A stretch of 28,527 bases of DNA, taken from an uncultured cyanobacterium. Lineage in GTDB: Bacteria; Cyanobacteriota; Cyanobacteriia; PCC-6307; Cyanobiaceae. Both the position numbers and the translations under genes were made by a program. Every line of letters begins with the position of its first letter. The first letter of the stretch is position 1. The stretch lies in contig CAIOXF010000047.1 of the NCBI GenBank assembly GCA_903862155.1, positions 1-28,527 on the forward strand, written 5' to 3'. Positions 14,294-21,887 of the stretch are shown here, one piece after another. The notes beneath the pieces are model-generated. The model was given only the letters and a program-made list of their open reading frames with translations. It was not told the DNA's origin and did no database searches.

Positions 14294-15136
14294 TCAGTTG
14301 CCTCCCTTGGCCACAACCTTGCCCATGTAGGCCACAAGTCGGTCGAGGGCTAGACCCACAACGCCCACATACACGATGGCCAGGATGATCTGACTGGAGC
14401 TGGAATCGCCACCGGCGTTGTAGGCGTCCCAGATGAAGTAGCCGATGCCGCCATCGGCCTTGAGCATCTCAGCGGCCACGATCGCCAGCCAGGCCAAGCC
14501 CACGGAGATGCGCAGGCCCGTGAACACGTAGGGCACCGTGGCGGGAATCACGATGTTGCGGATGTAGTCCGCCTTGCGCAGACGCAGCACCCGGGCCACG
14601 TTGGTGTAGTCCTGCGGGATTTCGCGGATGCCCACGGCCGTGTTGATGATGATCGGCCAGATCGCGGTGATGAAGATCACGAAGATGGCTGAGGTGTTGG
14701 CGTCTTGAAACACCATCAGCGAGATCGGGAACCAGGCCAGCGGCGGCACCGTACGCAGCACCTGGATTACCGGATCGAGGCCTTTGCCAACAAAGCGATT
14801 CAGGCCGAGCAGTCCTCCGATGCCGATGCCCACAACGGCAGCCAGCCCGTAGCCCATCGCCACCCGTTGCAGGGAGATCAGGATCTGCCAGCCGAGGCCC
14901 TTGCTGGTGCCGCCGTCATCAAAGAACGGCTGGCTGATGTAGGGATCCCAGGTGTCTACTACCACGTTGATCGGTCCCGGCAGCCGTCCCACTCCAAGCA
15001 CGAGCGACACGATCTGCCAGGCGATCAGAAACCCCCCGATGCAAACCAGATAGGGAGCCACGCTGCGAAAGCTGGGGTTGAGCTTGCGCGGCTTGGGGCG
15101 CCGCCTCGGCAGGCTGCTTGGGGTGATTGTGGTCAT
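14294..15136 (-). CDS. nrtB: Nitrate/nitrite ABC transporter permease NrtB
   Basis: NrtB is the membrane permease subunit. From the ATG at 15136 it has 280 residues with about six hydrophobic segments (first about 27-48). The EAA-type cytoplasmic loop contains GIREIPQDYTNVARVLRLRK followed by IVIPATVPYVFTGLRISVG, the coupling site for NrtC/NrtD. The basic N-terminus (PRRRPKPRK) fits a cytoplasmic start. An upstream frame to 15217 has no similarity and is ignored. The gene is separated from nrtA by 112 bases that contain a perfect palindrome, unlike the near-zero spacing elsewhere in the operon. Confidence 0.95.
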   Translation of the reverse strand: MTTITPSSLPRRRPKPRKLNPSFRSVAPYLVCIGGFLIAWQIVSLVLGVGRLPGPINVVVDTWDPYISQPFFDDGGTSKGLGWQILISLQRVAMGYGLAAVVGIGIGGLLGLNRFVGKGLDPVIQVLRTVPPLAWFPISLMVFQDANTSAIFVIFITAIWPIIINTAVGIREIPQDYTNVARVLRLRKADYIRNIVIPATVPYVFTGLRISVGLAWLAIVAAEMLKADGGIGYFIWDAYNAGGDSSSSQIILAIVYVGVVGLALDRLVAYMGKVVAKGGN

Positions 15137-15221
15137 CGCGTTGATTGAAAAATGAAGGTGCAGCGCGGCCTGCTTACGGCAAGCGGTGGTGCGTGTCGTC
15201 CAACTGAATCGGAGCAAGGAG

Positions 15222-15241
15222 GGGGAGCCCGCGGGCTCCCC
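15222..15241. terminator. Perfect 20-base palindrome just after nrtA (attenuator or RNA-stabilising hairpin)
   Basis: GGGGAGCCCGCGGGCTCCCC is a perfect palindrome located 7 bases after the nrtA stop on the minus strand. As RNA it can fold into an 8-bp GC-rich stem with a CGCG loop. The following bases (CTCCTTGCTCC) are only moderately pyrimidine-rich, so full termination is doubtful. Partial termination or protection of the nrtA message would make more binding protein than permease, as known in other ABC operons. The function is inferred. Confidence 0.55.
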
Positions 15242-15248
15242 ACCGCCT

Positions 15249-16559
15249 TCAGCTCATCGCCTTGATCTTGAGGCTGTCGAGATAGGCCTTCGGGTTTTCG
15301 GGATCGAACACCACGCCATCGAAGAAGGTTTCCTTGCCGCGGGAATCGCTCGCAGGGATTGCAGCTTGCTGGCCGATGGCAGTGGCGGCTTCCTTCCAGA
15401 GGTCGGCGCGGTTCACCTTGTTCACGAGGGCGTCGATGTCGGTGTTGGCCGGCAGATAGCCCCAGCGGATGTCTTCGGTTACGAACCACTTGTCGTGGCT
15501 CTTGAAGGGGAAGGAGGCGTTCTCACCCCAGAAGCGCATGATCAGGTCGCTCTTGGTGACCGAGCGACCGTCGCCCATCTCGTAGGTGCCGGTGAGGCGA
15601 GGCAGCAGGTCGGCAACGGGTGCCTTGATGTACTTGTCCTTGGAGATGATTTCGCACATCTCCTTGACGTTGGCCGGGTCATCGCACCACACCTGAGCTT
15701 CTTGAACCGCCATCAGCAGGGCCTTGGCGGCCTTGGGGTTTTTGTCCACCCAGTCGGCGCGCATCGAGAAGGCTTTCTCGGGATGAAGTTTCCAGAGCTC
15801 GCCGGTGACTGCAGCGGTGTGGCCCAGCTTCTTGTTCACCAGGCGCTGGTTCCAGGGCTCACCCACGCAGAAGGTGTCCATGGTGCCCGTCTGCATGTTG
15901 GCCACCATCTGCGGCGGCGGGATCACCACCAGGTCGGCATCCTTGTTGGGATCAACGCCGTTGGCCGCAAGCCAGTAGCGCATCCACAGGTCGTGGGTGC
16001 CGCCGGGGAAGGTGACGGCGGCCTTGAATTTCTTGCCCTTCGCTTTGCGACCGTCCACGGCCTTCTTGAGGCCGTCCTTGTTGTTGATCGTCAGGTCGTT
16101 ATCGAGGAACTCCTTGGACACCGAGATGCCCTGGCCCTGCAGGTTGAGCCGCGCCAGGGTGTACATCGGCAGCGGCTGCTTGCTCTTGGTGATCTTTCCA
16201 GCTGTGAGCAGCAGCGGCATCGGCGAGAGGATGTGGGCACCGTCGATGCCTCCCTTCGCCCCACCCAGCTCCAGGTTGTCGCGAGTCACGGCCCACGACG
16301 TTTGCTTCACCACCTTCACGTCGGGCATGCCGTGCTTGGCGAAAAGGCCCTTCTCCTTGGCGATGATCAGGGGGGCCGAATCGGTGAGGGCGATGAAGCC
16401 CAGGGTGGCGCCGGTGACTTCGGGCGCGTTGGCGCCGGTGGCCGTGGAGGCGGTGGGGGTTTTGTTGCCCTTGTTGCCGCCACAGGCGGCAAGGAAAACA
16501 GCGCCTGCGGCAGAGCCTGCGGCGGTGATCAAAAACTTGCGGCGAGAAAGATTAGACAT
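15249..16559 (-). CDS. nrtA: Nitrate/nitrite-binding lipoprotein NrtA
   Basis: NrtA is the high-affinity solute-binding protein, anchored at the periplasmic face of the plasma membrane. The 436-residue protein begins with a twin-arginine-like SRRKFL (5-10) and a lipobox FLAAC with Cys26, followed by a Ala/Thr/Gly-rich tether (about 27-50). Binding-domain motifs include GFIALTDSAPLIIAKEKGLF, SWAVTRDNLELG, FPGGTHDLWMRYWLAANGVD and FCVGEPWNQRLV. These are typical of NrtA and of the related bicarbonate-binding CmpA. Nitrate rather than bicarbonate is supported by the nar/nir/moa context. It is the first gene of the nrtABCD-regulator operon, with a 215-base upstream region. Confidence 0.95.
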   Translation of the reverse strand: MSNLSRRKFLITAAGSAAGAVFLAACGGNKGNKTPTASTATGANAPEVTGATLGFIALTDSAPLIIAKEKGLFAKHGMPDVKVVKQTSWAVTRDNLELGGAKGGIDGAHILSPMPLLLTAGKITKSKQPLPMYTLARLNLQGQGISVSKEFLDNDLTINNKDGLKKAVDGRKAKGKKFKAAVTFPGGTHDLWMRYWLAANGVDPNKDADLVVIPPPQMVANMQTGTMDTFCVGEPWNQRLVNKKLGHTAAVTGELWKLHPEKAFSMRADWVDKNPKAAKALLMAVQEAQVWCDDPANVKEMCEIISKDKYIKAPVADLLPRLTGTYEMGDGRSVTKSDLIMRFWGENASFPFKSHDKWFVTEDIRWGYLPANTDIDALVNKVNRADLWKEAATAIGQQAAIPASDSRGKETFFDGVVFDPENPKAYLDSLKIKAMS

Positions 16560-16585
16560 ACAGCGCGTTCACGAATGGAAAGCAA

Positions 16586-16602
16586 ACCGTCAATGCGACG
16601 GT
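16586..16602 (-). promoter_or_regulatory. Small hairpin in the nrtA leader
   Basis: ACCGTC-AATGC-GACGGT forms a perfect 6-bp stem with a 5-base loop, 27 to 43 bases before the nrtA ATG. It would lie in the mRNA leader close to the ribosome binding region. It is short enough to occur by chance. Confidence 0.25.
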
Positions 16603-16714
16603 CAACGTTCCAGACGGGCTTCAGAACGACGCGCTCCAGTCCGGCAACTTGGTTGATACCGGCGCTCAGGCTGACCGGCCAGCACACAACATCACGCGGA
16701 CCCCACGCTGGAAA

Positions 16715-16728
16715 GTGGCCATTGCTAC
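16715..16728 (-). promoter_or_regulatory. Putative NtcA-type box upstream of nrtA
   Basis: Read on the minus strand this is GTAGCAATGGCCAC, one base from GTA-N8-TAC. About 20-23 bases downstream lies TGATGTTGT, which offers weak -10 candidates at the spacing expected for an NtcA-activated promoter. It would give a leader of roughly 120 bases before nrtA. The rest of the 16560-16774 spacer contains no convincing gene. Confidence 0.45.
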
Positions 16729-16774
16729 CGAATCCGCGATCTGGTTAGTGCCGGCCCCAGCAATGTTTGCTGCG

Positions 16775-17836
16775 TTACAGGCTGGCTAGCCGCTGCCGCA
16801 GCCCTTCGCCGCAGCGGGCCGCCAGCAGCGCGCGCGCCTGGTTGAGGGCTGCCTCCAGGCAATCCAGCTGCCCCCCCAGCCAGAGGTAGGCCGCCGTGTT
16901 CCAGGCCAGGGCCTCGGCCAGTGGTCCTGATCCGCTCAACGCTGCGAGCCCCTGCTCCCTCCAGGTGTGCAGATCACCCCAGGGCACTTCCTCGGCCGTG
17001 ATGCCGTGGTCGCGGGGGTGCAGCAGGATCCGTTCGGTGCGGCCCTGGATCAACCGGGCGGTGATTCCTGCCCTGGTGGTGGGCAGGTCGGTGGAGCCCT
17101 CCAGCCCCTTCGCGGTGAGCACGTCGTGTTCCCCGGCGGCAGCCAGGGCCTCCCAGGCCCGGCTTTCGGTGGGTGGATGCACGAAGCCGCTGATCAGCAG
17201 GTGGTCGCCCTGGTGGGGTGTCCACAGCAGCTCCAGGCTGGCGACCGGCGGGCGTTTGCCGATGGCATCACGCACTGGCAATAGCCGTTCGGCCAGGGGG
17301 AAGTGGCAGGGCTGGTGGGTGAGGGCGAGGCCATGGGTGGTGAGCCGCTCCTGGATTGCGGGCAGCTCCAGGTCGCGCCATTCGATGTCCAGCGCGGCGA
17401 ACAGCTCCGCGAGGGTCACGCCGTATTTCACGGGCATCGGCCCGCCCCCGTGCATCACCACGGGCAGCCCCTGGGCTGCCAGCACCAGGGCCACCAGCGG
17501 CAGCAGGGGGGCCGTGCGGGTGCGGCCGTCATAGGGCACGTTGAAGCAGAGCGCCCGTTGGCCCGGCGTGTGGAGCACCGGGCCGTGGTTGCGGTAGCTG
17601 TCGAGCATCCCGGTGAGCTCCAGGGGAGCCGGCCTGCGGATGCGGTGGGCGATCAGGAATGCCCCCACCTGGGCATCGCTGGCATGGCCCAGCAGCATCA
17701 GATCCATCGCCTCCCGCGCTTCTTCGCGGGTGAGGCCAGTGCTGGTGTGTTCGCCGCTGCCCACCTTGCCGATGAACTCGCGGAAGCGCGCCTGGGTCGG
17801 ATCCAGGCTCGGACGCTGCGTGGTCAACGGCGACAT
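16775..17836 (-). CDS. Anthranilate phosphoribosyltransferase-like protein (TrpD-like), function unknown
   Basis: The 353-residue protein has the overall TrpD fold: an N-terminal helical bundle (REFIGKVGSGEHTSTGLTREEA, then AMDLMLLGHASDAQVGAFLI) and a phosphoribosyltransferase-like core. However, the TrpD motif GTGGD is replaced around residue 105 by NVPYDGRTRT, and the KHGNR segment reads VMHGGGPMPVKYG. The PRPP/anthranilate sites are therefore not conserved, and tryptophan synthesis is unlikely. I chose the ATG at 17836; the longer frame starts at a GTG. The gene is divergent from nirA and lies upstream of nrtA on the same strand. That placement suggests a role tied to nitrate/nitrite use, but no function can be assigned. 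Confidence 0.85.
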   Translation of the reverse strand: MSPLTTQRPSLDPTQARFREFIGKVGSGEHTSTGLTREEAREAMDLMLLGHASDAQVGAFLIAHRIRRPAPLELTGMLDSYRNHGPVLHTPGQRALCFNVPYDGRTRTAPLLPLVALVLAAQGLPVVMHGGGPMPVKYGVTLAELFAALDIEWRDLELPAIQERLTTHGLALTHQPCHFPLAERLLPVRDAIGKRPPVASLELLWTPHQGDHLLISGFVHPPTESRAWEALAAAGEHDVLTAKGLEGSTDLPTTRAGITARLIQGRTERILLHPRDHGITAEEVPWGDLHTWREQGLAALSGSGPLAEALAWNTAAYLWLGGQLDCLEAALNQARALLAARCGEGLRQRLASL

Positions 17837-17844
17837 ACCGGTTT

Positions 17845-17858
17845 GTAGCGGTTGCGAC
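17845..17858 (+). promoter_or_regulatory. Putative NtcA-type box between trpD-like gene and nirA
   Basis: GTAGCGGTTGCGAC, flanked by T and A, gives TGT-N10-ACA dyad symmetry and is one base from GTA-N8-TAC. The first ten bases equal those of the site before narB. It lies 65 bases before the nirA ATG, a suitable distance for activation; no strong -10 hexamer is evident. It could serve both divergent genes. Confidence 0.5.
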
Positions 17859-17922
17859 ACGCAGACCGACCGTACTTGCAGACCATCACAAGCTCAGCCT
17901 TGCCAAGGGGTGTGCTTCTGCC

Positions 17923-19479
17923 ATGACGGATACCTCCACACTGGTCGAGCCGGGGAGCACAGCGAAGCTCAGCAAGATTGAACAGGCGAAGGCCGATTTC
18001 TGCGGCGTTGAGCTTGCACCGCAGTTGTCGCGTTTGGCGGCTCAGGGTTGGGACAACCTCGACGAAGCCACGCTCACGATTCGATTGAAGTGGCTGGGCA
18101 TCTTTTTCCGCCCCGTTACCCCCGGGCGCTTCATGGTGCGCCTGCGGTTGCCCAATGGCGTGATCCGTTCGGAGCAGCTCAGCGTGCTGGCCGAAGCCGT
18201 GGATCGTTGCGGCGATCAGGGCAGCGCCGACATCACCACCCGCCAGAACCTGCAGTTGCGCGGCCTGTTGCTCGACGACATGGCTGATCTGATGGCGGCG
18301 ATGGAGCGGGTGGGGCTCACCTCCCGCCAGTCGGGTCACGACAATCCCCGCAACATCACCGGCAACCCACTCGCGGGCATCGATCCCGAGGAAATCGTGG
18401 ACACCCGGCCCTTGGTGGATGCGATCCAGGCCCGGTTGCTGGGTCCCGATGGGCCCCGCAACCTTCCCCGCAAGTTCAACGTGGCGGTGGGAGGTGCATC
18501 CGACAGCTTTCTGCTCCACAACGATCTGGCCTATCTGCCGGCCATGCACAACGGCGCACTGGGCTTCACCGTGATGGTGGGTGGCTTCTTCTCGGCCCAG
18601 CGCAATGCGCTCGCCATCCCATTGGGCTTGTGGCTCCAGGGCGACCAATTGCCCGATTTCACCCTGGCGGTGCTGCGCCATTTCGAGCGGCACGGCAATC
18701 GGGCGGCCCGCAACAAGAGCCGTCTGATGTATCTGATCGATGCGCTTGGGCTGGATGCCTATCGCCAGGCTGTGGTTGAGGCCTATGGCGCAGTGGCACC
18801 GGCGGCACCGATGCCCGTGCCCCACGACGGCACCCATCTGGTGAATCGCGCCCCCCGTGATGGCCTGGGGGTGAATGCCCAGAAGCAGCAGGGTCTGTGC
18901 TGGGTGGGTCTGCATGTGCCCATGGGTCGCCTCGATGCCGAGGGCATGGAGGAGTTGGCCCGCCTGGCGGCCAGCTACGGCGATGGCGAGCTGCGCCTCA
19001 CCGAGGCCCAGAACGCCCTGATCGTGAATGTGCCGGCGGAGCGGGTGGAAGCCCTGCTGGCCGAGCCGCTGCTGCAGCGCTTCAGCCCTTCCCCCAGCGC
19101 CCTCCAGGCTGAGGCGGTGAGCTGCACGGGCAATCACTACTGCAGCTTCGCGCTCATTCCCACCAAAACCACGGCCCAGGAGGTGCTGGAGGAGCTGGAG
19201 CGGCGGGTGGAATTGCCCCACGCCGTGCGGATGCACTGGACCGGATGTCCCAACGCCTGCGGGCAGCCCTACATGGGCCAGATCGGTCTGATGGGGGCCA
19301 AGGCCCGCCATGGGGGCCAGATGGTGGAGGCGGCCAAGATCTTTCTGGGCGGTGACATGGGCGCCGACCCCCGGTTGGCCGAGCTGCACGACAAGGGGGT
19401 GCCCCTCAGCCAACTGCCGGATGTGCTGGAGGCGTTGTTGCTGGAGCGCTTCGGTGCCAAGCCTCTCCAGGCGGCCTGA
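17923..19479 (+). CDS. nirA: Ferredoxin-nitrite reductase NirA
   Basis: NirA reduces nitrite to ammonium with six electrons from ferredoxin, using a coupled 4Fe-4S cluster and siroheme. The 518-residue protein has the two-fold repeated sulfite/nitrite-reductase architecture. The first half contains DITTRQNLQLRGLLL (103-117), HDNPRNITGNPLAG (139-152) and NLPRKFNVAVGG (180-191). The second half contains the cluster ligands SCTGNHYC (Cys401, Cys407) and GCPNAC (Cys442, Cys446). No C-terminal ferredoxin-like extension is present. The ATG start is clear. It heads an operon with the HEAT-CbiX fusion and cobA, the enzymes expected for its siroheme cofactor. Confidence 0.96.
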   Translation: MTDTSTLVEPGSTAKLSKIEQAKADFCGVELAPQLSRLAAQGWDNLDEATLTIRLKWLGIFFRPVTPGRFMVRLRLPNGVIRSEQLSVLAEAVDRCGDQGSADITTRQNLQLRGLLLDDMADLMAAMERVGLTSRQSGHDNPRNITGNPLAGIDPEEIVDTRPLVDAIQARLLGPDGPRNLPRKFNVAVGGASDSFLLHNDLAYLPAMHNGALGFTVMVGGFFSAQRNALAIPLGLWLQGDQLPDFTLAVLRHFERHGNRAARNKSRLMYLIDALGLDAYRQAVVEAYGAVAPAAPMPVPHDGTHLVNRAPRDGLGVNAQKQQGLCWVGLHVPMGRLDAEGMEELARLAASYGDGELRLTEAQNALIVNVPAERVEALLAEPLLQRFSPSPSALQAEAVSCTGNHYCSFALIPTKTTAQEVLEELERRVELPHAVRMHWTGCPNACGQPYMGQIGLMGAKARHGGQMVEAAKIFLGGDMGADPRLAELHDKGVPLSQLPDVLEALLLERFGAKPLQAA

Positions 19480-19499
19480 ATCTCCCCTTTCCGCGGCTC

Positions 19500-20972
19500 G
19501 TGACTCACCTCTCCCTACTTGAGCCGCCCGTCCGCGACGGCACCGTCCCCGCTGTCAGTGTTGAGAGCGTGGAGCCTGCCCCGATCGATGCCGTTCCGGC
19601 ACTGGCCGCTGCCGGCAGTGAGCAGCGCTGGAGCCAGCTGCAGCGCCTTCGGCGCGGAGCAGTGGAGCTGGAGCCCTGGATCGCGGGCCTGGTTGCCGGC
19701 CTGATTCCCCCCGACGCGGATCTGCTGGCTGCCCTCTGGGGCCGGCTGGATCAGCACGCGGTGGGCCGATTGCTGGGCAGTGCGGCGGCGGCCGATCCGG
19801 CTCCCTGGTTGCAGGCGGGGTTGATTGAGTTGCCGGCATTCACGCTCCGCCCAGACGTGCGAGCGGCCTGGCTGGAGCCGCTGCTGCGGCGTGCGGCCAG
19901 GGCCGAGGGCCTGGCTGCCGCTCCCTGGCTGCAGCTGGCGGCTCATTTCCGCCATCCCGCTGCGGCCGAGCCGTTGCGGCGGCTTCTGCGGCAGCTTGAG
20001 GCGCGGGGGAGTGATCCGAACGGCCTTGTGCCCTTGCTGCCGCTGCTGGGCCTGCAGCGCGATCCGCAGGATGCCCCGCTCCTGCAGCAGTGGGCCCTGG
20101 CACCCCAGCCCCAGGCCGTGCGCCTCGGAGCCCTGGAGGGGCTGGCGGTGGGGCTGTCGGCCTGGCCGCCGGAACCCCTGGGGCGGAACCTCCAGACCAT
20201 GGCGATGGATCTGGACCCTGTGCTTGCGGCCCGGGCGGTGGATCTGTTGGCCCGGCTGCCCGCCGGGCAGCCGGGCCTGCGCGAGCTGATGGCGCGTGAG
20301 CTCGACGCCGATGTGCGCAGGCGCGTGCTGCGCCGTCTGCGGCCCAGTCCACTGGTGCTGGTGGTGCATGGCCGCCAGGGCGGCGTGATTCCCAAGGCAT
20401 TGCTGGATCTGGCGGCTGAGCTGGAGCAGCGCCGCGGCGCGCCGGTGTTGATTCAGGCCCTCACGGCCAGTGCTCCCCTGGCCGGCGTGGCTTTCCAGCA
20501 GGCCGCCCATCGCGCCGGCCGCGCCACCCTGGTGCCCCTGCTGCTCCTGCCCGGCAGCCACGCCCGGGTGGATGTGCCGGCGATTGCTGCCCACTGGCGT
20601 GCGCTGGTAGGCCTGCGCGCCATGCCGTTTCTGGGTGCCTGGCCGGCCTGGCAGCAGGCCCTGGCCCACGAGCTGGCTGCGATGGAGGGCGGTGGCCAAC
20701 CGGTGCTGCTCCATCACCCCCTGGAGGGGCCGCTGGCCGCGCGCTATCTGCGGCTGCTGGAGCAGCGCTGCGGCTGCCGCTGCGTTCCGGCTCCATACAG
20801 TGCGGCGGATCCGGCCGATCCCGCCCTGTCTTCCCTCCTTGCTGGTGACGCGGCGGTGCTGCCGCTGGCCCTGGCCGCCAACCGGCTGTGCGAGCGGCTC
20901 GGTTTGCCAGCGCTGCTGGAGCGGCCGCGGCTGCGCCAGGCCCTGCTGCGCCAGCTGGAGGCCCTGCCGTGA
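19500..20972 (+). CDS. HEAT-like repeat protein fused to CbiX/SirB-type chelatase domain
   Basis: The 490-residue product starts at a GTG 20 bases after nirA. Residues about 45-280 are helical, leucine/alanine-rich repeats resembling HEAT or bilin-lyase-like repeats. Residues about 283-370 look like a CbiX/SirB chelatase: PLVLVVHGRQGG with His290 and TLVPLLLLPGSHARVDVPAI with His354, matching the two active-site histidines of that family in kind and spacing. Residues about 398-490 look like a decayed second chelatase half (PVLLHHPLEG ... VLPLALAANRLCER) without the second histidine. Its position between nirA and cobA suggests iron insertion into sirohydrochlorin to make siroheme. The stop overlaps the cobA start (GTGA). 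Chelatase fold: good. Metal and substrate: inferred. Confidence 0.78.
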   Translation: MTHLSLLEPPVRDGTVPAVSVESVEPAPIDAVPALAAAGSEQRWSQLQRLRRGAVELEPWIAGLVAGLIPPDADLLAALWGRLDQHAVGRLLGSAAAADPAPWLQAGLIELPAFTLRPDVRAAWLEPLLRRAARAEGLAAAPWLQLAAHFRHPAAAEPLRRLLRQLEARGSDPNGLVPLLPLLGLQRDPQDAPLLQQWALAPQPQAVRLGALEGLAVGLSAWPPEPLGRNLQTMAMDLDPVLAARAVDLLARLPAGQPGLRELMARELDADVRRRVLRRLRPSPLVLVVHGRQGGVIPKALLDLAAELEQRRGAPVLIQALTASAPLAGVAFQQAAHRAGRATLVPLLLLPGSHARVDVPAIAAHWRALVGLRAMPFLGAWPAWQQALAHELAAMEGGGQPVLLHHPLEGPLAARYLRLLEQRCGCRCVPAPYSAADPADPALSSLLAGDAAVLPLALAANRLCERLGLPALLERPRLRQALLRQLEALP

Positions 20973-21745
20973 CGCTGGGCACCGTGTATCTGGTGGGTGC
21001 CGGCCCCGGTGATCCCGAGCTGCTCACCCTCAAGGCCCACCGGCTGCTGAGCAGCTGCGATGCCCTTGTGTACGACTCGCTCGTGCCGAAGGCCCTGCTC
21101 GATCTGGTGCCCGAACACTGTGAGCGCCATTTCGTAGGCAAGCGCCGCGGCCATCACTCCGTGCCCCAGCCCAGCACCAATGCGGTGCTGGTGGAGCTCG
21201 CCCAGCGCCGCCGTTGCATCGTGCGGCTCAAGGGCGGGGATCCGTTCCTGTTCGGCCGCGGCGGTGAGGAGGCGGCCCATCTCGCTGGCCATGGCGTGCC
21301 GGTGGAGGTGGTGCCGGGCGTGACGGCCGGCATCGCCGCCCCCGCCTATTGCGGCATCCCCGTGACCCACCGCAGCGCCGGCTCCAGCGTCACCTTCGTG
21401 ACCGGCCATGAGGAGATCGACAAGGCGCGCCCCGGTGTGGATTGGCGCGGACTGGCCCGCAGCAGCGATGGGCTGGTGATCTACATGGGCCTGCACAACC
21501 TGCGCCGCATTGCAGAGGAGCTGCTGGCCGGTGGCCTGGCGGGTGACACCCCGGCGGCCGTGGTGCAGCAGGGCACCGTGCATGGCCAGCGGCTGCTGGT
21601 GGCGAGCCTGGCTGAGCTGGCTGATCGGGTGGAGGCCGAAGGCCTCGCTTCACCTTCGATCGTGGTGGTGGGCGAGGTGGTGAACCAGCGGGTGGAGAGC
21701 TGCGCGCCCCAGCCGGCCGATGCGGAGATGCCGATTCCCTTCTGA
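20969..21745 (+). CDS. cobA: Uroporphyrinogen-III C-methyltransferase CobA
   Basis: CobA methylates uroporphyrinogen III twice with SAM to give precorrin-2, the branch point to siroheme and cobalamin. The 258-residue protein shows VYLVGAGPGDPELLTLKA (N-terminal GxGxGD SAM loop), YDSLV, RLKGGDPFLFGRGGEEA, PGVTAGIAAPAYCGIPVTHR and YMGLHNL, all classical SUMT motifs. There is no fused HemD or CysG oxidase/chelatase domain. The GTG at 20969 overlaps the stop of the HEAT-CbiX gene; an earlier in-frame start would lie within that gene and add unconserved residues. The precorrin-2 dehydrogenase step is not encoded in this window. Confidence 0.95.
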   Translation: MTLGTVYLVGAGPGDPELLTLKAHRLLSSCDALVYDSLVPKALLDLVPEHCERHFVGKRRGHHSVPQPSTNAVLVELAQRRRCIVRLKGGDPFLFGRGGEEAAHLAGHGVPVEVVPGVTAGIAAPAYCGIPVTHRSAGSSVTFVTGHEEIDKARPGVDWRGLARSSDGLVIYMGLHNLRRIAEELLAGGLAGDTPAAVVQQGTVHGQRLLVASLAELADRVEAEGLASPSIVVVGEVVNQRVESCAPQPADAEMPIPF

Positions 21746-21822
21746 TGGGGGAGCAGCAGTGTGTCCGTCTGAACGATTGGCGCAAACCAATTGCTGAACT
21801 GCCACCTATTCGGCGCGATTGT

Positions 21823-21836
21823 GTAGCCCTGCTCAC
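21823..21836 (+). promoter_or_regulatory. Putative NtcA-type box upstream of the cupin gene
   Basis: GTAGCCCTGCTCAC, preceded by TG, is one base from GTA-N8-TAC and shares the GTAGC start and terminal AC with the boxes at narB, nrtA and nirA. It lies 52 bases before the chosen ATG. A short GGGG-TTTG-CCCC hairpin (21842-21853) directly follows; it could be a weak stop for the cobA transcript. Binding is inferred. Confidence 0.35.
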
Positions 21837-21887
21837 GGTGAGGGGTTTGCCCCATTCGGTTGATTGGGCCACCATTCACTGCCCACC

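Noticed and set aside
15186..16748. 520-codon plus-strand open frame antisense to nrtA
   Set aside because: It is a mirror frame of the strongly conserved nrtA gene, with no similarity to any family and no ribosome binding site.
17824..19413. 529-codon minus-strand open frame antisense to nirA
   Set aside because: It covers nirA exactly in mirror, is His/Gln-rich and has no motif; nirA is unambiguous.
21842..21853. GGGG-TTTG-CCCC as a terminator for cobA
   Set aside because: The stem is only four base pairs and no T-run follows; kept only as a remark under the neighbouring box.
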